This document shows, in pieces, positions 1 through 11,099 of a stretch of DNA of 64,000 nt. Position 1 is the first letter of the stretch; every line of letters begins with the position of its first letter. The translations under genes were made by a program, and so were the position numbers. Under the pieces are notes generated by a model. The model did no database searches. It saw only the letters and a program-made list of their open reading frames with translations, and had not been told where the DNA came from. The DNA comes from Gnetum montanum (lineage: Eukaryota > Streptophyta > Gnetopsida > Gnetales > Gnetaceae): assembly GCA_015680685.1 (NCBI GenBank), contig MNCI01017692.1:309161-373160 (forward strand), given 5' to 3'.

Positions 1-110
1 ATGTGACATGGAATGTTCACCGTGGTAAAATTTGAAAATTTTGAAAGGAGTGAGAGCAAATAGTTTTAACAGTTGATACATTAACATGAACAATGATAAG
101 TTCACTTACA

Positions 111-151
111 CTTTTGAGCTGTGTGATTAGCTTTTTGAGCTGTGTGATTAG
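111..151. repeat. 20/21-bp tandem duplication
   Basis: CTTTTGAGCTGTGTGATTAG occurs at 111-130 and again at 131-151 with one extra T. It is a simple local duplication with no coding meaning. Confidence 0.9.
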
Positions 152-765
152 CTATGAAAATTTGTTAGATGATCTCTTCATACTAACTCATTCGATCATT
201 AACAGTATGTGAGCTTTCCATGAGCCGGGGCATGAGAGAATTATTGGAATCTAACATAGATATTAAAATTCAATTGGAAACTAATTTTTTATTTACTTAC
301 ATTAATATTTAAGAATTCTTTTTGTGAAAGTTTTTTTTAATGTATAATTTTGTGATTTTAAGTTACTAAGCAAAAGCTTTTACCATTAAGGTAACATCTC
401 ATTGTTTAGATTAACTTGAAATTAAAACTTGATATCCCTTTACTAAAAGATCTTGAATTTGTTTAGAATATCTTGAAAGCTTGAAATTTTTTCTTGTTCT
501 AACCACCTAATTCCCTCAAAATGTTGAATCTAATATGGGGATAGAACTAAAACAAAGTATACCGCAAAAATCATAAGTGTGAAACATATTTAAAAAAAAC
601 GTAGATCAATTTCCTAGTTAGTCATAACCTTGAGCAATGTTTCAAATTGAGCCATATCAAGTTAGTTAGTCTCTTCATTGTTCTACTCGTGTGGACACCA
701 CTAGGATTACTAACTAAACCCTTTAGGACTTATCACTGTGTGTTGGTGGTTGATGTTACGTTCAT

Positions 766-945
766 ACAAGTGCACATAAATAATGTTCCATAGCACATTC
801 CATGTTAGCATCCAAGGATAAACCTCAACATAAAGTTGAATACAAAACCATCAAAACAAGTGCACATAAATAATGTTCCATAGCACATTCCATGTTAGCA
901 TCCAAGGATAAACCTCAACATAAAGTTGAATACAAAACCATCAAA
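766..945. repeat. 90-bp perfect tandem duplication
   Basis: The 90 bases at 766-855 recur at 856-945. I see no differences between the copies, so the duplication is recent compared with the decayed retroelements, or it is an assembly artefact. Confidence 0.92.
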
Positions 946-2484
946 TAGAACAAGAGTAAAGGTCATAGCTCACTCACCTGGTACATAGTACTGCTATGTT
1001 AATATGGTAATAAAAGCATAGAGTGGAGGACCCCATGTGTTCCCATAGCTCTCAAACCACATGAAAGGTAATAGACCACAACCAGCCCTGCTAACCCTCA
1101 TAAAATACAGCCTTTCAAGTCTATATGATTTACCATGCTTATCCTTTAAAAATGTTTGACGCATTTTAGTAAGAGGTTCTTCTGGAATCATCAAAATCCT
1201 TAACATAAATAATTGCCCTGTGTAATGAGTTCTTTGTGCTTAACTCCGCCACTATAGAATGGGGACTGACTTCGTTTCTTTAAATCGCGCTTGCTATCAT
1301 GTAGCTGCGTCCGTTACTAACGTTAGCTACAATGCAAAAGTAAAATTCTGAATCCGTTTAGTATCCCGAGGATGCCTGATATTCAGCGCTTGCAACTACT
1401 ACGTTGTCGTCTTTCTCCCAACGGCGGTCAGGGTTCGAAGTTCACGGTTCGGGCAGACGGGCGAACAAGTAAAATGAAAGTGTTGTTGCCTCGGAGAAAC
1501 TGAGTTTATGGATTCATGAATTCAAGCCAATTACCTGACATGAATGTAAAAAATTTAATTTAAATAGACTTTTATAAAATTAAGTGAAATCAAATAACTT
1601 TTTGAATATACTAAATGAGCACCCGGAAAATCCGGCAACGACGCACGCCAAAATGGTATCCGATGATTCGCCAACGGGCCATCTTGGCCCTTGTCTGCTT
1701 CGTTGAAAGGCCAATGCTAACAGCGCTGCTTTTCTTGGATTTGAAAACACTGTTCTGTCCTGCTATCTCATCATCCTATGCCAGTGCTGCCTGCACTCTA
1801 CAGAATGGCTGCACATAGCTGCACATCATGCGATGCCTGCCCGTATGCCATTCACGTGCTGCGGGAGAAATCGTGGCCTCACTTTACTGTGTTTAGATGG
1901 TGCCTTTAAATGACAGAAGATGCTACTAGGCATGGTCCATTGCTCCTGCTCATTCATTTGGCGGGCCGACTAGCGAGGCGCAGCGAGGTTGGCGCCATCA
2001 TTCATTCATGGTTCCTTCTCACTTTGACACGCGACTCAGTGCCAGACCGAGCGCTGAAGAGAAACGTGCAGGGCATGATGGTATGCACGGTTGCTTTGCA
2101 GTTGGCATCAGTGCCCTCTTTACATCACGTCTCGCATCGCCCTCTTTTCATGTGGGTAGACGCCTCCACAGTGCCCATCTTTGATTGAAAATTTGGTAAA
2201 GGCATTTCCTTCGGAAGCAAAATAGCCACAATTGAAGCACTCATCAGCACTGGACTGACTGTTTGAGAGCCATAGGCCCACCCACAACCCGTTCCTGCAG
2301 TGCCGGACATGGTTGAGGGAGGGCCACCGGACCACAGGTCAAGAAGAGTAGAATAAGTATTAGCAGGCAATAATAGGCATTGAGCCGAGGCAGAACCAGT
2401 GCTCCAAAGCACGTTACCGTTTAGTGGCATATAATTTGAATGGGCAAAGGGAGAACCATTGATAGCAGCGGAACACAGATTCAG

Positions 2485-2586
2485 GTAAATACGATTATAT
2501 CGTCCATGCGATGAGTAAGGTAACAGAGTAACACCAATTCCCGTAAATACGATTACATCGTCCATGAGATGAGGAAGGTAACGGAG
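2485..2586. repeat. 58-bp imperfect tandem duplication
   Basis: A segment starting GTAAATACGATTATATCGTC at 2485 is repeated from 2543 with several substitutions. It lies about 250 bp upstream of the predicted TATA box of the BURP gene, so a promoter role is possible but not shown. Confidence 0.8.
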
Positions 2587-2842
2587 AAAATGCAGCGTGA
2601 CCTAGCGGACGCGCGCTCCTGTGCTTCTTCTGTAATGTCACTGTCCGTCCACGACGCCGATGTGGACATGCGCGTCGCCGCGCCCCTACATGTGTATCCT
2701 CGATGTTTTCATGAAGATCGATCATATTAATACCCAACTGATGCTGCAGCGGGCTGCTGCATTCCAACCTCTTGAATCTTAATCCGCCTTGTTTATCCAC
2801 AGGGTCACATCCCCTCGAATCCCATCCCCTGCTGATTCCGCC

Positions 2843-2850
2843 ATATAAAT
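2843..2850 (+). promoter_or_regulatory. TATA box of the BURP gene
   Basis: CCATATAAATAG is a good plant TATA box. It would place transcription start near 2875, giving a leader of about 250 nt before the chosen ATG at 3127. The leader contains pyrimidine-rich stretches ending in CTAG and TGCAG (near 3050 and 3105), so a 5'-UTR intron is possible. Confidence 0.6.
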
Positions 2851-3126
2851 AGAACAATGTCCAGCTCCTCACTGAACACGCAGGCAACTACGCGTTCCCC
2901 TCTTTTTCAGAAAGAGCTCTCTGTTCGCCGTTTCATCCACCGTCCTCTTAGTGCAGCTGGGCGTCTGCGGCGTCACTGCCCAGTGCCAACCCCTGTCCCG
3001 GAGCGATAACTGTAGGTTGCATTACTTCCTTGCTTGTTTTTTCTGCTAGGTTCCAATTCATCTTCATAACTGAAACCATATCTGCCCTTTGCCGTGTCTC
3101 TGCAGGACCCGCTCCAGTTGAACGCC

Positions 3127-5138
3127 ATGGCGAGAGTCCGTTTCAGATCCGGCAGATCCGAGGCGCAGCGGCCTCTTCTCTACCTCGCCTCAATCTTGAT
3201 CTGCATTACGGTACTAATCCTTCCTGTGCTCCTCTCGATTCGATAATCCCAGCATCATGCACTGTCGTTAGAAACACAAAACTTTGGGGTTTTTGTGGCA
3301 AGCAGATGTTGATTCCGGCGGAGGGGCTGCATCCGCTGTCAGCCAAGGCGTCGTTGCTCAGATTCTGGCGGCGAGAGCTGCCCAACGTCACGCTGCCTGC
3401 GTTTCTGCTCAACAAAGCGTCGCCGCTCAATGCCACGTCAATGGCGGTGTTCTCGAGTCTGCTGGAACACAACAGTCTCGCGCCGCGCATAACGTCTTTC
3501 TGCGCCGCCGCGGATCTTCTTTGCGCGCGCCGCGCCTACGCCTACTCCACCGCCGTCTCGGGCTCCGCTAGCCTCAACCGCAACTTTGCAGACTACCACG
3601 GCAGCAACTTCAAGAGGTACAAAGTTAACGGCAGCTTGCAGAACGACACCTTCAAAAGCTATTCCAACGACGACAACGTCAACGGCGACTCATTCGGCAA
3701 CTATGGCGCCGGCGGCAACGTGGCCAGCCAGCAGTTCTCGCACTACGCCGACAGCATCAACGTGGGCGACGAGTCTTTCAAGAAATACGGTGAGGACTCC
3801 AACAGCGGCACCCGCTCCTTCACGACCTACGGCGAGCAGGCCAACGAGCCGACAAACCAGTTCAAGACGTACGCCACCAACTCCAACGCCGACAAGCAGT
3901 CCTTCACCTCCTACGGCGACAATGCCAACGTGGTGGACAACGATTTCCGCAGATACTCCAAGGACGCCAACGGCATCCAAACCGACTTCACCAACTACGC
4001 CAAGTCCGCCAACGTGATCAACAACACCTTCAACAATTACGACATTGGCGGCAACGGCCCTCAGGAAGGCTTCACAAACTATGCCTCCGACTCCAACGTT
4101 CCCCTCAACCGATTTCAGCGCTACGCCTCCGATGGAAACGGCGCCACCGAGACCTTCACTAACTACGGCGACGGCGCCAACGTCGGAACGGACTCCTTTA
4201 AGACCTACGGCAAGGGTGGCAACGCTCCCACCATCGTCTTCACCAACTATGGCAATGGCTCCTTCCCCTCTGCCGACACCTTCACCAACTACGCACAGGA
4301 CTCCAACGGCCCCAACATAAGCTTCAAGTCCTACGCCCTCCCCAGCACCGTCTTCAAGCAGTACTTCAAAAAGGACGACACCTCCTTCTCACAATACGCT
4401 CGCAACTCCTCCTCCTCCTCCTCCTCCTCCGTCCATGCCACCGGCGGCGTTGAGCCGGGCAAGTTCTTTCGCGAGAGCAGGCTAAAGAGCGGCACTGAGA
4501 TGCCGCTGCCAGATCTGAAAGACTACATGGTGCCTCGTTCGTTCCTTCCGCGATCGTTGGCCGACAAGTTCCCCGTGACGTCGGCGTCGCTGCCGGGGCT
4601 GCTGAAGCTCTTCCAAATCCCTCAAAACTCATCCATGGAGAGGATGATGCGAGACACCGTGTACGACTGCGAGAGAGCGCCGGCCAAAGGGGAGACCAAG
4701 CGGTGCGTGACATCGGTGGAAGGCATGGCGGAGTTCGCCAAGCAAGTTCTGGGTGCTCGCCTGCAGCTCATGACCACCGCCTCCACGCGTGGTTCCCGTC
4801 GCAACGTCATCATGGGCGCCGTTTCCGGGGCCGCCGGAGGCGCCGTAACGCGGTCCGTATCGTGCCACCAGAGCATGTTTCCTTTTTTGATGTATTACTG
4901 CCACTCGGTGCCGCAGGTGCGTGTGTACGAGGCCGATATGCTCAGCAGCAGCCAAGGCCAAGACCAGAACAACAACAACATCATCAATCACGGCGTCGGC
5001 ATCTGCCACATCGACACGGCTGTTTGGAGTCCCAAGCACGCAGCTTTTCGCGCACTGGGCGGCAAGCCCGGCGGTATCGAAGTGTGCCACTGGATCTTCG
5101 AAGACGACCTTATCTGGGTCCCCACCTCGTCCTCCTAG
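3127..5138 (+). CDS. BURP-domain protein, polygalacturonase-1 non-catalytic beta subunit type
   Basis: Predicted secreted cell-wall protein of the PG1-beta/AroGP family, which binds polygalacturonase and influences pectin solubilisation. I predict two exons (3127-3210 and 3306-5138) joined in phase 0, giving 638 residues, close to the usual family length of about 630. Residues 17-32 are hydrophobic and fit a signal peptide. A conserved block follows, with an FLLNKASPLN motif and a paired-Cys segment (CAAADLLCA). Then come 21 FxxY motifs, mostly 14 residues apart (residues 122-392), then a serine run and the BURP domain (about 415-638). The four CH pairs are at residues 548, 560, 595 and 622. 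The first and last spacings (10 and 25 residues) are normal; the middle one is 33 because of an S/Q/N-rich insert. The ATG at 3127 was chosen over the in-frame ATG at 3030 because only the spliced form gives a signal peptide. The gene is much more GC-rich than its flanks. It stands alone; no neighbouring host gene is in the window. Confidence 0.93.
3211..3305 (+). other. Predicted 95-bp phase-0 intron of the BURP gene
   Basis: The donor ACG|GTACTA and acceptor GGCAAGCAG|ATG connect the reading frame from 3127 to the long frame that carries the FxxY repeats and BURP domain. Read through without splicing, the first frame stops inside this interval. An intron near the end of the signal-peptide region agrees with what I know of PG1-beta genes. 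Confidence 0.75.
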
Positions 5139-5310
5139 ATTATCATCGTCCTCATTACTGCTGCTGTTCCATTTGGCGGTTTGCCAAGCTCTGCCTCTTA
5201 AATTTCCCCAGCTGAACTCGGCTCGGCAGCAGGTTGAGCCTGCTCTGGCCGCTGTATAACAGGCCAGGCGATGGAATCGTGCTGGCCAACTGCTGCTTGT
5301 ACCCACAATG

Positions 5311-5316
5311 AATAAA
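5311..5316 (+). terminator. Poly(A) signal of the BURP gene
   Basis: AATAAA lies 173 nt after the stop codon and is followed by TATATGTAT and T-rich sequence, the usual plant arrangement of near-upstream and cleavage elements. Confidence 0.65.
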
Positions 5317-5579
5317 TATATGTATCTGCCATTTCGTCTTTTGTCACATCCCTTGGTTGCTTCGCCGGTTGCGTGTCGCGGCGGGCGTCGGTGTTAAAAA
5401 AGAATTAACATGCGAGTAGGATTTCCGAGCTAACTGCAAAAAGCTTGTTAAGCTACATGAGAATTCAGCAATATCAAAGTTAAAACCCCAAGCCTGGAAC
5501 CAACTTGCCCTTCTATTAAGAAAACATCTAATCCGTTTTTAAATAATACCACGGACTTGTACACAAGTATTCGAAAACC

Positions 5580-6110
5580 ATAAACCCATCTATTTAGGTC
5601 ATAAACCCATCTATTTAGGTCGGTCGGTTATGTGGTTGATGCATGGTAGATGAGATTTAGGTTGGTCGGTTATGTGGGTTATGTGGTTGATGCATGGCAG
5701 ATGAGAGTGATAATAGATATGGAATTTGTAAAATTAAGAAAATCTAACATTTAACCTTGTATCTATTATTGCAATTGTGTATCACTCTTTTGCAATTGTG
5801 TATCACTCTTTTACTCTTTTACTCTTTTACTTAGGTTAGTTGACACATAAAATATTTTTTGTATTATTTAAACTTTTACTCTTTTACTTAGGTTAGTTGA
5901 CACATAAAATATTTTTTGTATTATTTAAACATGTACAGGGATAGTCATGAAATGTATATGGATTGGGTTATGATTTTCCCACCATCATACTCTATGAGTC
6001 ATTTTCTCTATGAACTAATATGGATTGGGTTATGATTTTCCACCATCATACTCTATGAGTCATTTTCTCTATGTACCACTTCCTCATTTTCTCTATGTAC
6101 CACTTCCCCA
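5580..6110. repeat. Cascade of short tandem duplications
   Basis: At least five different units are each duplicated in tandem within 530 bp. They include a 21-bp unit at 5580-5621, an imperfect unit with GGTTATGTGG at about 5627-5710, and a unit of about 21 bp with GCAATTGTGTATCAC at about 5769-5812. A unit of about 57 bp lies at about 5815-5930, and another of about 60 bp with ATGGATTGGGTTATG at about 5956-6075. The stretch ends where the H retroelement remnant begins. No gene is visible. Confidence 0.85.
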
Positions 6111-6111
6111 G

Positions 6112-6568
6112 TACCACCAGGGGCATAACAACAATTTGAAGGCAACCCCATATGAAGTGTTATATGCTAGATCTCCTTATAGACCTTTATGTTGGGATAC
6201 TATAAAAGACAAACATAAGACCATCATAGAAAGGACTAAATAGCATATCAAACTCATTAAAGACATATTAAAGATGACATAGGTTAGATTCAAAAAGTAT
6301 GGTAATAATAGAAAAAGATCTTTAGAATTCAATATTGGATATCAAGTATTCTTTAAAATTTGAACTTTGAAAGGTAATATGAAATTTGATAAGAAAAGGA
6401 TGTTAGCACTGCACTGTATTAGTCTATTTTCAGTTTGAAGAAGATTTGTGAGTTTTATATTGAATTAGCCTTCCACCTCATCTATAGTCTATTTATGATT
6501 TTTTTTTTCATATTTCTATGTTGAGAAAGTATAAGAAACCAATTAGAAGAATGAAAAGGAATTATACA
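6112..6568 (+). pseudogene. Element H: end of a Tekay/Del-like Ty3/gypsy pol (integrase C-terminus)
   Basis: One frame with several stops reads like the integrase C-terminal region of chromovirus-type gypsy elements. ATPYEVLYARSPYRPLCWD is followed by KYGNNRKRSLEFNIGYQVF, and further on by HISMLRKY, which in this clade lies just before the chromodomain. The 5' part of the element is missing from 6112 upstream. Element A interrupts it at 6568; the 3' end reappears at 31899. It is too degraded to be active. Confidence 0.75.
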
Positions 6569-7363
6569 TGATGAGCGACAAGGTACCCCTACACTCAACC
6601 ATACAAATATGAGCGAGTATGCATGATTTGGTCGAACTCCGCAAATGGACTAGTTTGGCACTTAGACAGTTATACATTGATTGCAGTTCGTTGTCTTCCC
6701 ACCTGAACTAGTGGTAGCTTTGTCATGTATGGTTTAGTCTAGAGTGAGGCATATGTTGCTATCCTAATTCTACGTTACTCTTGATAACAGAAAAGATAAA
6801 TTGATTAAACTAATAATGGAAGCAAAACCTAAATTAGCCTATGGCGATGGTATCCATCCTTAACCATCAATACACATCTTGGACTTCGTGGGATTACTAT
6901 TAGGTGTGCCAAGTATTCACACTTAAATGCTCATGATTAAGGTGTACACATTCCATTTAATGACAGGAAAAGTAAATAACAATAAATCGAATTGTTAATT
7001 ATAGAAGGCATTAAATAATTAAAATAAAAAAATTAATCTAAGTGAATGTTGCAATGATGAAAGTAATCTTGATCTTTATTGCCGATCATGCACGTGTCCA
7101 AGTATGTCACACTTGAACAAGGTGTCGTACAATTGCAAACATCAAACCGCGAACATGCACTAGGAATAACTAACTTGGAAGAAAGAAACGGAAAACTAAA
7201 CTACCAAAAGAAAAAAACTTCCAACTTTCCTCCTTCTCAACTATGCACCTAAGTGCTATATTTATAGGCTAACATAGGAATCACAATATCGCGTATACAA
7301 TATCGTATCCAAGCCGCAATATCGCGTACCTAATATCGGGGCTTGGCAAATCGCGATTCATCA
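6569..7363 (-). repeat. Element A 3' LTR
   Basis: 795 bp with TGATGA/TCATCA ends on the - strand. U3 (right-hand part) holds repeated ATATCGCG-like motifs at about 7285-7340 and a TATAAATATA box near 7258. Next to it at 7364, CATACCTCCATGACT is the complement of the G-rich polypurine tract. Confidence 0.88.
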
Positions 7364-7531
7364 TACCTCCATGACTAAATAAAAACTCATCCTTGAGTTA
7401 ATACAATAAGAAACAAGCCCCTTACAAAACATTATGAAGGTATGGGATTATTGATTACTACTGACTAGTCATGTCGCAGTATGGGAAACACAAAATTTGG
7501 ATACAAAACACAAAATACAAAATGTTGGAAC

Positions 7532-10182
7532 TCATGTGGTTCTCGGAGGTGGTGGCTCCTCCATTGGTTCTTTCCCTTTGTCTGGTACTGCAGGCTTCTG
7601 AGATTGCTGACATGTGAGAAGTGCCTACAGTTTCTCTTCTTCTGTTTGAGGATCATGCACAGTCCATGCTGATGTCCCAATGTTTAATGGAGTTGGCACC
7701 TCCCATGGACACGACAGCTGTGGAAACATTTGGTTTGCTTTGACATATCATGCAACAAATTGTCGTTGTTCCTCCTCATAGGCTTTAGCTTTAACTTGTA
7801 ATTCATGGTAATTTGTCAATCATCAAGCCAAGTTTGCTACTACATCTCTTTGGTTGTGGTAGCTTGCTTTGACCACTTCTAATTCAGAGTTTGCAACTTC
7901 TAATTTTTGCAATGTTTTCTTATGTTCGGCAAACTCTGTCTCATACTTAGCATAGGTGACGGCTACCTATTTCTCAAGGTCATTTCTTGGGTGCCTTGCT
8001 GTTAACATGGCTAAGTTCGCATATTGTAGATTTGCCAATTCCATGTACTCTGTTAAGTCCTGAATCTATAGATCCTGGCTTTTCAGTTTCGCTTGGTGCA
8101 CGAAGGCATATGTATCCAATATGGCTCGCCAATTAGTGTGTTGAGCACTGAAAGAGTTAATGTGGGCCTTAGCCATACGGATCTCCTTTTCGATGATTTC
8201 TTTGTACAATCTCACCTGATCATGAAAGTGCTCTTTTAACTTATGTTTTTTGGCCTCATTTTGCCATACACTAATCTCTATTGCTGTCTTTTAATGGATG
8301 GCGCAGACCTCCTCCATAGAGAGGGTTCTATTTTCCATGGCTAAGTAATTCATATCTTGGTTGACCTGTACTAATTATTTTCGCATTTGTTGGAAACTTT
8401 CTTTGAGAACATTCTTCTGTTTCTCAATTGTCGTCAATTAAAGATCTTCAGCAGCAAGTTGTTTATTCTCATCCTGTAAGGCCTTGAGAGCTTTAGCAAG
8501 TAAGCACGTTTGAGCTTGTGCCTTGGAAGCATCCCAATCAACCTATTCTTTCTCCCTTACCACCTTTTTATTTTGTTTCAACAATTTATTTAGTTGCTTA
8601 GTTCTGAAAACATCCAATTGGTTAGCTACAATGAATTGGGAAGGATCCCTACATTCAGTTTGTAGGGTGACCAGCTTTTCTTGCAGTTTTTGCAGCTTTG
8701 CTTCTATGTGCTTAGCCCTAACTTCAGCCATGACCAATTTTCCTTTGGTTGAAATGAGATCTGATTGTACTACTATGACATCTTAAGGGATGTCAAATAA
8801 GGAGGTCATGACTTGTTTCGTTTGCAGCAAGCAATTCAAAACATCCTCATGTTTTGTAGGAGTCATTAAGGAACCAACTAAAACTTGAGCATCATGTGCT
8901 CCCATGAAATCTGCCGATGGCACAACAAGGACATTAAAAGATTCTTTAATGTGGTTTGCGACCACCTCTGCTACACCTATTGCATCCTGGTGCTACATGA
9001 CCATAGCTATGGCATCTTCACCAGTTTTTAATCTGACTTGGAAAGATGCAGCATTCCTAGAGATTTGTTGAGACCACTGGGACTCTCCTACTGAAATTAA
9101 CAAAATGTGTCCACTCTCGGGATTAGCTAAAACAGTGGGTTGCATGACATCATTAATGACCCTGAATAAATTTTTGGCATCATGACTCCCCCAACTGACT
9201 ATCTTAGCGATTTTTTGGAGGTGACTGATGGATGGTTAATAGTCTTGTTACGGCGATGGCGATTGTTGGACTTGCTGGCTTGTGGGTTGTGTGTCGGGCC
9301 TTGCTTCCTATTGTTAGCTAGGCCTTGCCATTTGAGGCATAGTTGGCCTAACTGTTTGCTCTTTTTCTTGCTTTGATTGCTTGCCAACATCTTTCCTTGG
9401 TGCCGGTGGTTTAAGTAGTTTAACATACAAAGAATTTTGGGCTTTTCTAAGAATATCATTCATATAGCCCAAAATTCCAACATGTTTGCATAGCTTCATG
9501 ATGAGACAAGGGAAAGGTAAGACAAGCTTCCCTGTCTTTCTTTCTTCGAATTGCCTTAGTATTTTTGTCAAATATAAATGGGGCAGATTTGCATTAAATT
9601 TTTCCATCAAAATTGCACTACCCCACGCTACATAAGTGGATAGTCTGTTAAAACCTTTGGTGGGGAAAATGTGATAAGTGTCAATCTTGAAGTAAATCCT
9701 CTCTTCTAGGGTCAATTATTCATAAACTTTACTTTCTTTTTCGTAAGCCCATTTCAACCATAATTTTCTTGTGTTTGCATCCAAACGAGTGGACAGATGA
9801 GCAACCTTTGGTCCTTTTTTTGGAAGATTCAGGACCTCTGCAATGGCCTTTGCAGAGAAATCAATGGGAACACCACCTACATTGGCAATGGTGCCTTATT
9901 TCTTGCCATGCTAGAATTGGTATGTCTCACCCAAATACCAGTCACCACTTTTTGAGAAAATGGGCCATAGTGGCGATGCCTTAAGTTGATTCTTCACTAG
10001 TTCAGGAGAAAACTTAGTGAAAGGCCTGAAATTGAGTCCCACAGTCATGGTTGAGAAGGTGGAATACTCCCGAATGGCTTGGACGCATTCTGTGGACAAC
10101 GTGAGATAATGCCCTAGTTCTGGGACTCTAATTTCTCCACCTTCTACGTGGCCAGATTGCACTGTCGCAAGGGTTTCCTGAT
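7532..10182 (-). pseudogene. Element A ORF3, C-terminal 95% (transposon-protein domain plus coiled coil)
   Basis: Continuation of ORF3 after the B insertion; the first 119 nt lie at 26766-26648. The N-terminal globular part (about 10150-9300) contains VGGVPIDFSAKAIAEVLNLP and later LPFPCLIMKLC. Both motifs and their spacing resemble the 'putative plant transposon protein' domain as I recall it (Pfam PF20167). From about 8900 to 7600 the sequence is heptad-rich, K/E/Q/L-rich coiled coil. The protein ends with the motif EEPPPPRTT before the stop at 7534, as in E. I see no transmembrane helix, so this is not a typical envelope protein despite its position downstream of where pol would be. Several in-frame stops and at least one frameshift near the start make it non-functional. 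Confidence 0.7.
10178..10182. repeat. TSD of element B, left copy (CTGAT)
   Basis: CTGAT here and at 26643-26647 flank B exactly. Removing B and one copy restores the ORF3 reading ...FSIHQETLATVQ in A, which matches ORF3 of E at the same point. Confidence 0.93.
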
Positions 10183-10295
10183 TGATGAGCGGCAAGGTAC
10201 CCCTACGCTCAATGATACAAATACAAGCGTTTCATGCACAATCCAGTCGAATTCCAAGGACTAAGTGTCTATGCACCTTTTTGGAACAAGGACGG
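10183..10295 (-). repeat. Element B 3' LTR, distal fragment
   Basis: Matches the first 113 bp of the B 5' LTR (from 25745), sharing AAGGTACCCCTA-type sequence and CTAAGTG..TATG..CCTTT. It ends at 10295 where C begins; the LTR resumes at 16728. Confidence 0.92.
10291..10295. repeat. TSD of element C, left copy (GACGG)
   Basis: GACGG here and at 16723-16727 flank C. The joined LTR then reads GGAACAAGGACGG|GTTGGTTGA, matching the uninterrupted B 5' LTR (GGAACAAGAGTGGATTGGTT). Confidence 0.93.
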
Positions 10296-10958
10296 TGATG
10301 AAGCACTATATAGTCGATGCGTCGACTAGGCTACGTATACGGCTGCATCAACGCGACCCCGTCGACGTAGCCTTCTTGTGTTGACGTGGCCCTGTTTATG
10401 CAGCCGCCTATCCTGACCTATAAATAAGAGGGCCTTCCACCTCATTTGGAAATCTTTCTAATAGTTGTAGCAAAGCTCTCGCATTTTGTTTTCGTAGGAA
10501 TTAGATTATTTTCCCAAGTGCATGCCCGTAGTGTGATGCTTGTAATTGTACGGAACCTTTATTCGAGTGTGACGTACTTGGACACGCACATGATCGGCAA
10601 TAAAGATCGAGATTACTTCATCATTGTAACATTCACTTAGTTTTAATTGTTTAATTATTATTGTTAATTATTATTGTTATTTATTGTTTTCTTAGTTAAT
10701 ATTTCTTTATCATCATTTACTATTCCTATTGTTAAATGTGGAATGAGTATGACNTAGTTTAGCATCACATCATACGCCTCACTCTGGACTAAACCATACA
10801 TGACAAAGCAAATACTAGTCTAGGTGGGAAGACAACGAACTACGATCAACGTGTAACTGTCTAGATACAACAACTAGCCTATCCATGAAGTTCGACTAGA
10901 TTGTGCATGAACACTCGTATTCGTATGGTTGAGTGTAGGGGTACCTCACCGCTCATCA
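10296..10958 (+). repeat. Element C 5' LTR (internally shortened)
   Basis: 663 bp against 892 bp for the 3' LTR. About 230 bp are absent at a single N (10754), so the deletion may be an assembly collapse. TATAAATAA near 10420 is the likely promoter. U3 holds GTCGAC and ACGT-core motifs. AATAAAGATC near 10600 is a candidate poly(A) signal. Confidence 0.88.
10754..10754. other. Single unknown base, possible misassembly
   Basis: The N sits exactly where the C 5' LTR lacks sequence present in the other two copies, so the join is not reliable. Confidence 0.9.
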
Positions 10959-10959
10959 T

Positions 10960-10978
10960 TGGTGCCGTTGCCAAGGAT
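10960..10978 (+). other. Element C primer binding site (tRNA-Asp type)
   Basis: TGGTGCCGTTGCCAAGGAT begins two bases after the LTR. It differs at a few positions from the complement of the plant tRNA-Asp 3' end (TGGCGCCGTTGCCGGGGA). The same site, variously mutated, follows the LTRs of A, B, D and F. Confidence 0.85.
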
Positions 10979-11099
10979 GGTGCTAGTTATCTAGATTAGT
11001 TATATCATACAAGGTTGCTGTAAGGACTTAACAATATATCTTTTAAAACGAAATAATTACTAAAGAGTCACATATAAATTCACACACAACTTCACAACC

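Larger units (their letters stand above)
1..2830. other. Upstream intergenic region, no gene recognised
   Basis: The first 1.25 kb is AT-rich and holds only short open frames. From about 1250 to 2830 the base composition rises in GC towards the BURP gene. Two open frames here (92 codons at 1910-2188 on +, 146 codons at 2125-2565 on -) have no domain, signal or family I can recognise, and they overlap each other. I see no transposon termini. Three short tandem duplications are listed separately. The GC-rich part next to the gene may hold its promoter. Confidence 0.6.

Noticed and set aside
2125-2565. 146-codon - strand open frame upstream of the BURP gene
   Set aside because: No recognisable domain, overlaps another frame on the other strand, and crosses a local duplication.
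3030-3126. In-frame upstream ATG giving a 702-codon unspliced protein
   Set aside because: The first 90 or so residues would not look like a signal peptide or any PG1-beta protein, while the spliced start at 3127 does.
3585-4397. Regular 42-bp periodicity that could look like a minisatellite or CRISPR-like array
   Set aside because: It is the coding sequence of the 14-residue FxxY repeats of the BURP protein; the units differ freely at synonymous sites.
4629-5306. 225-codon - strand frame and other long frames opposite the BURP gene
   Set aside because: They are shadows of the GC-rich coding strand, without domains or codon logic of their own.
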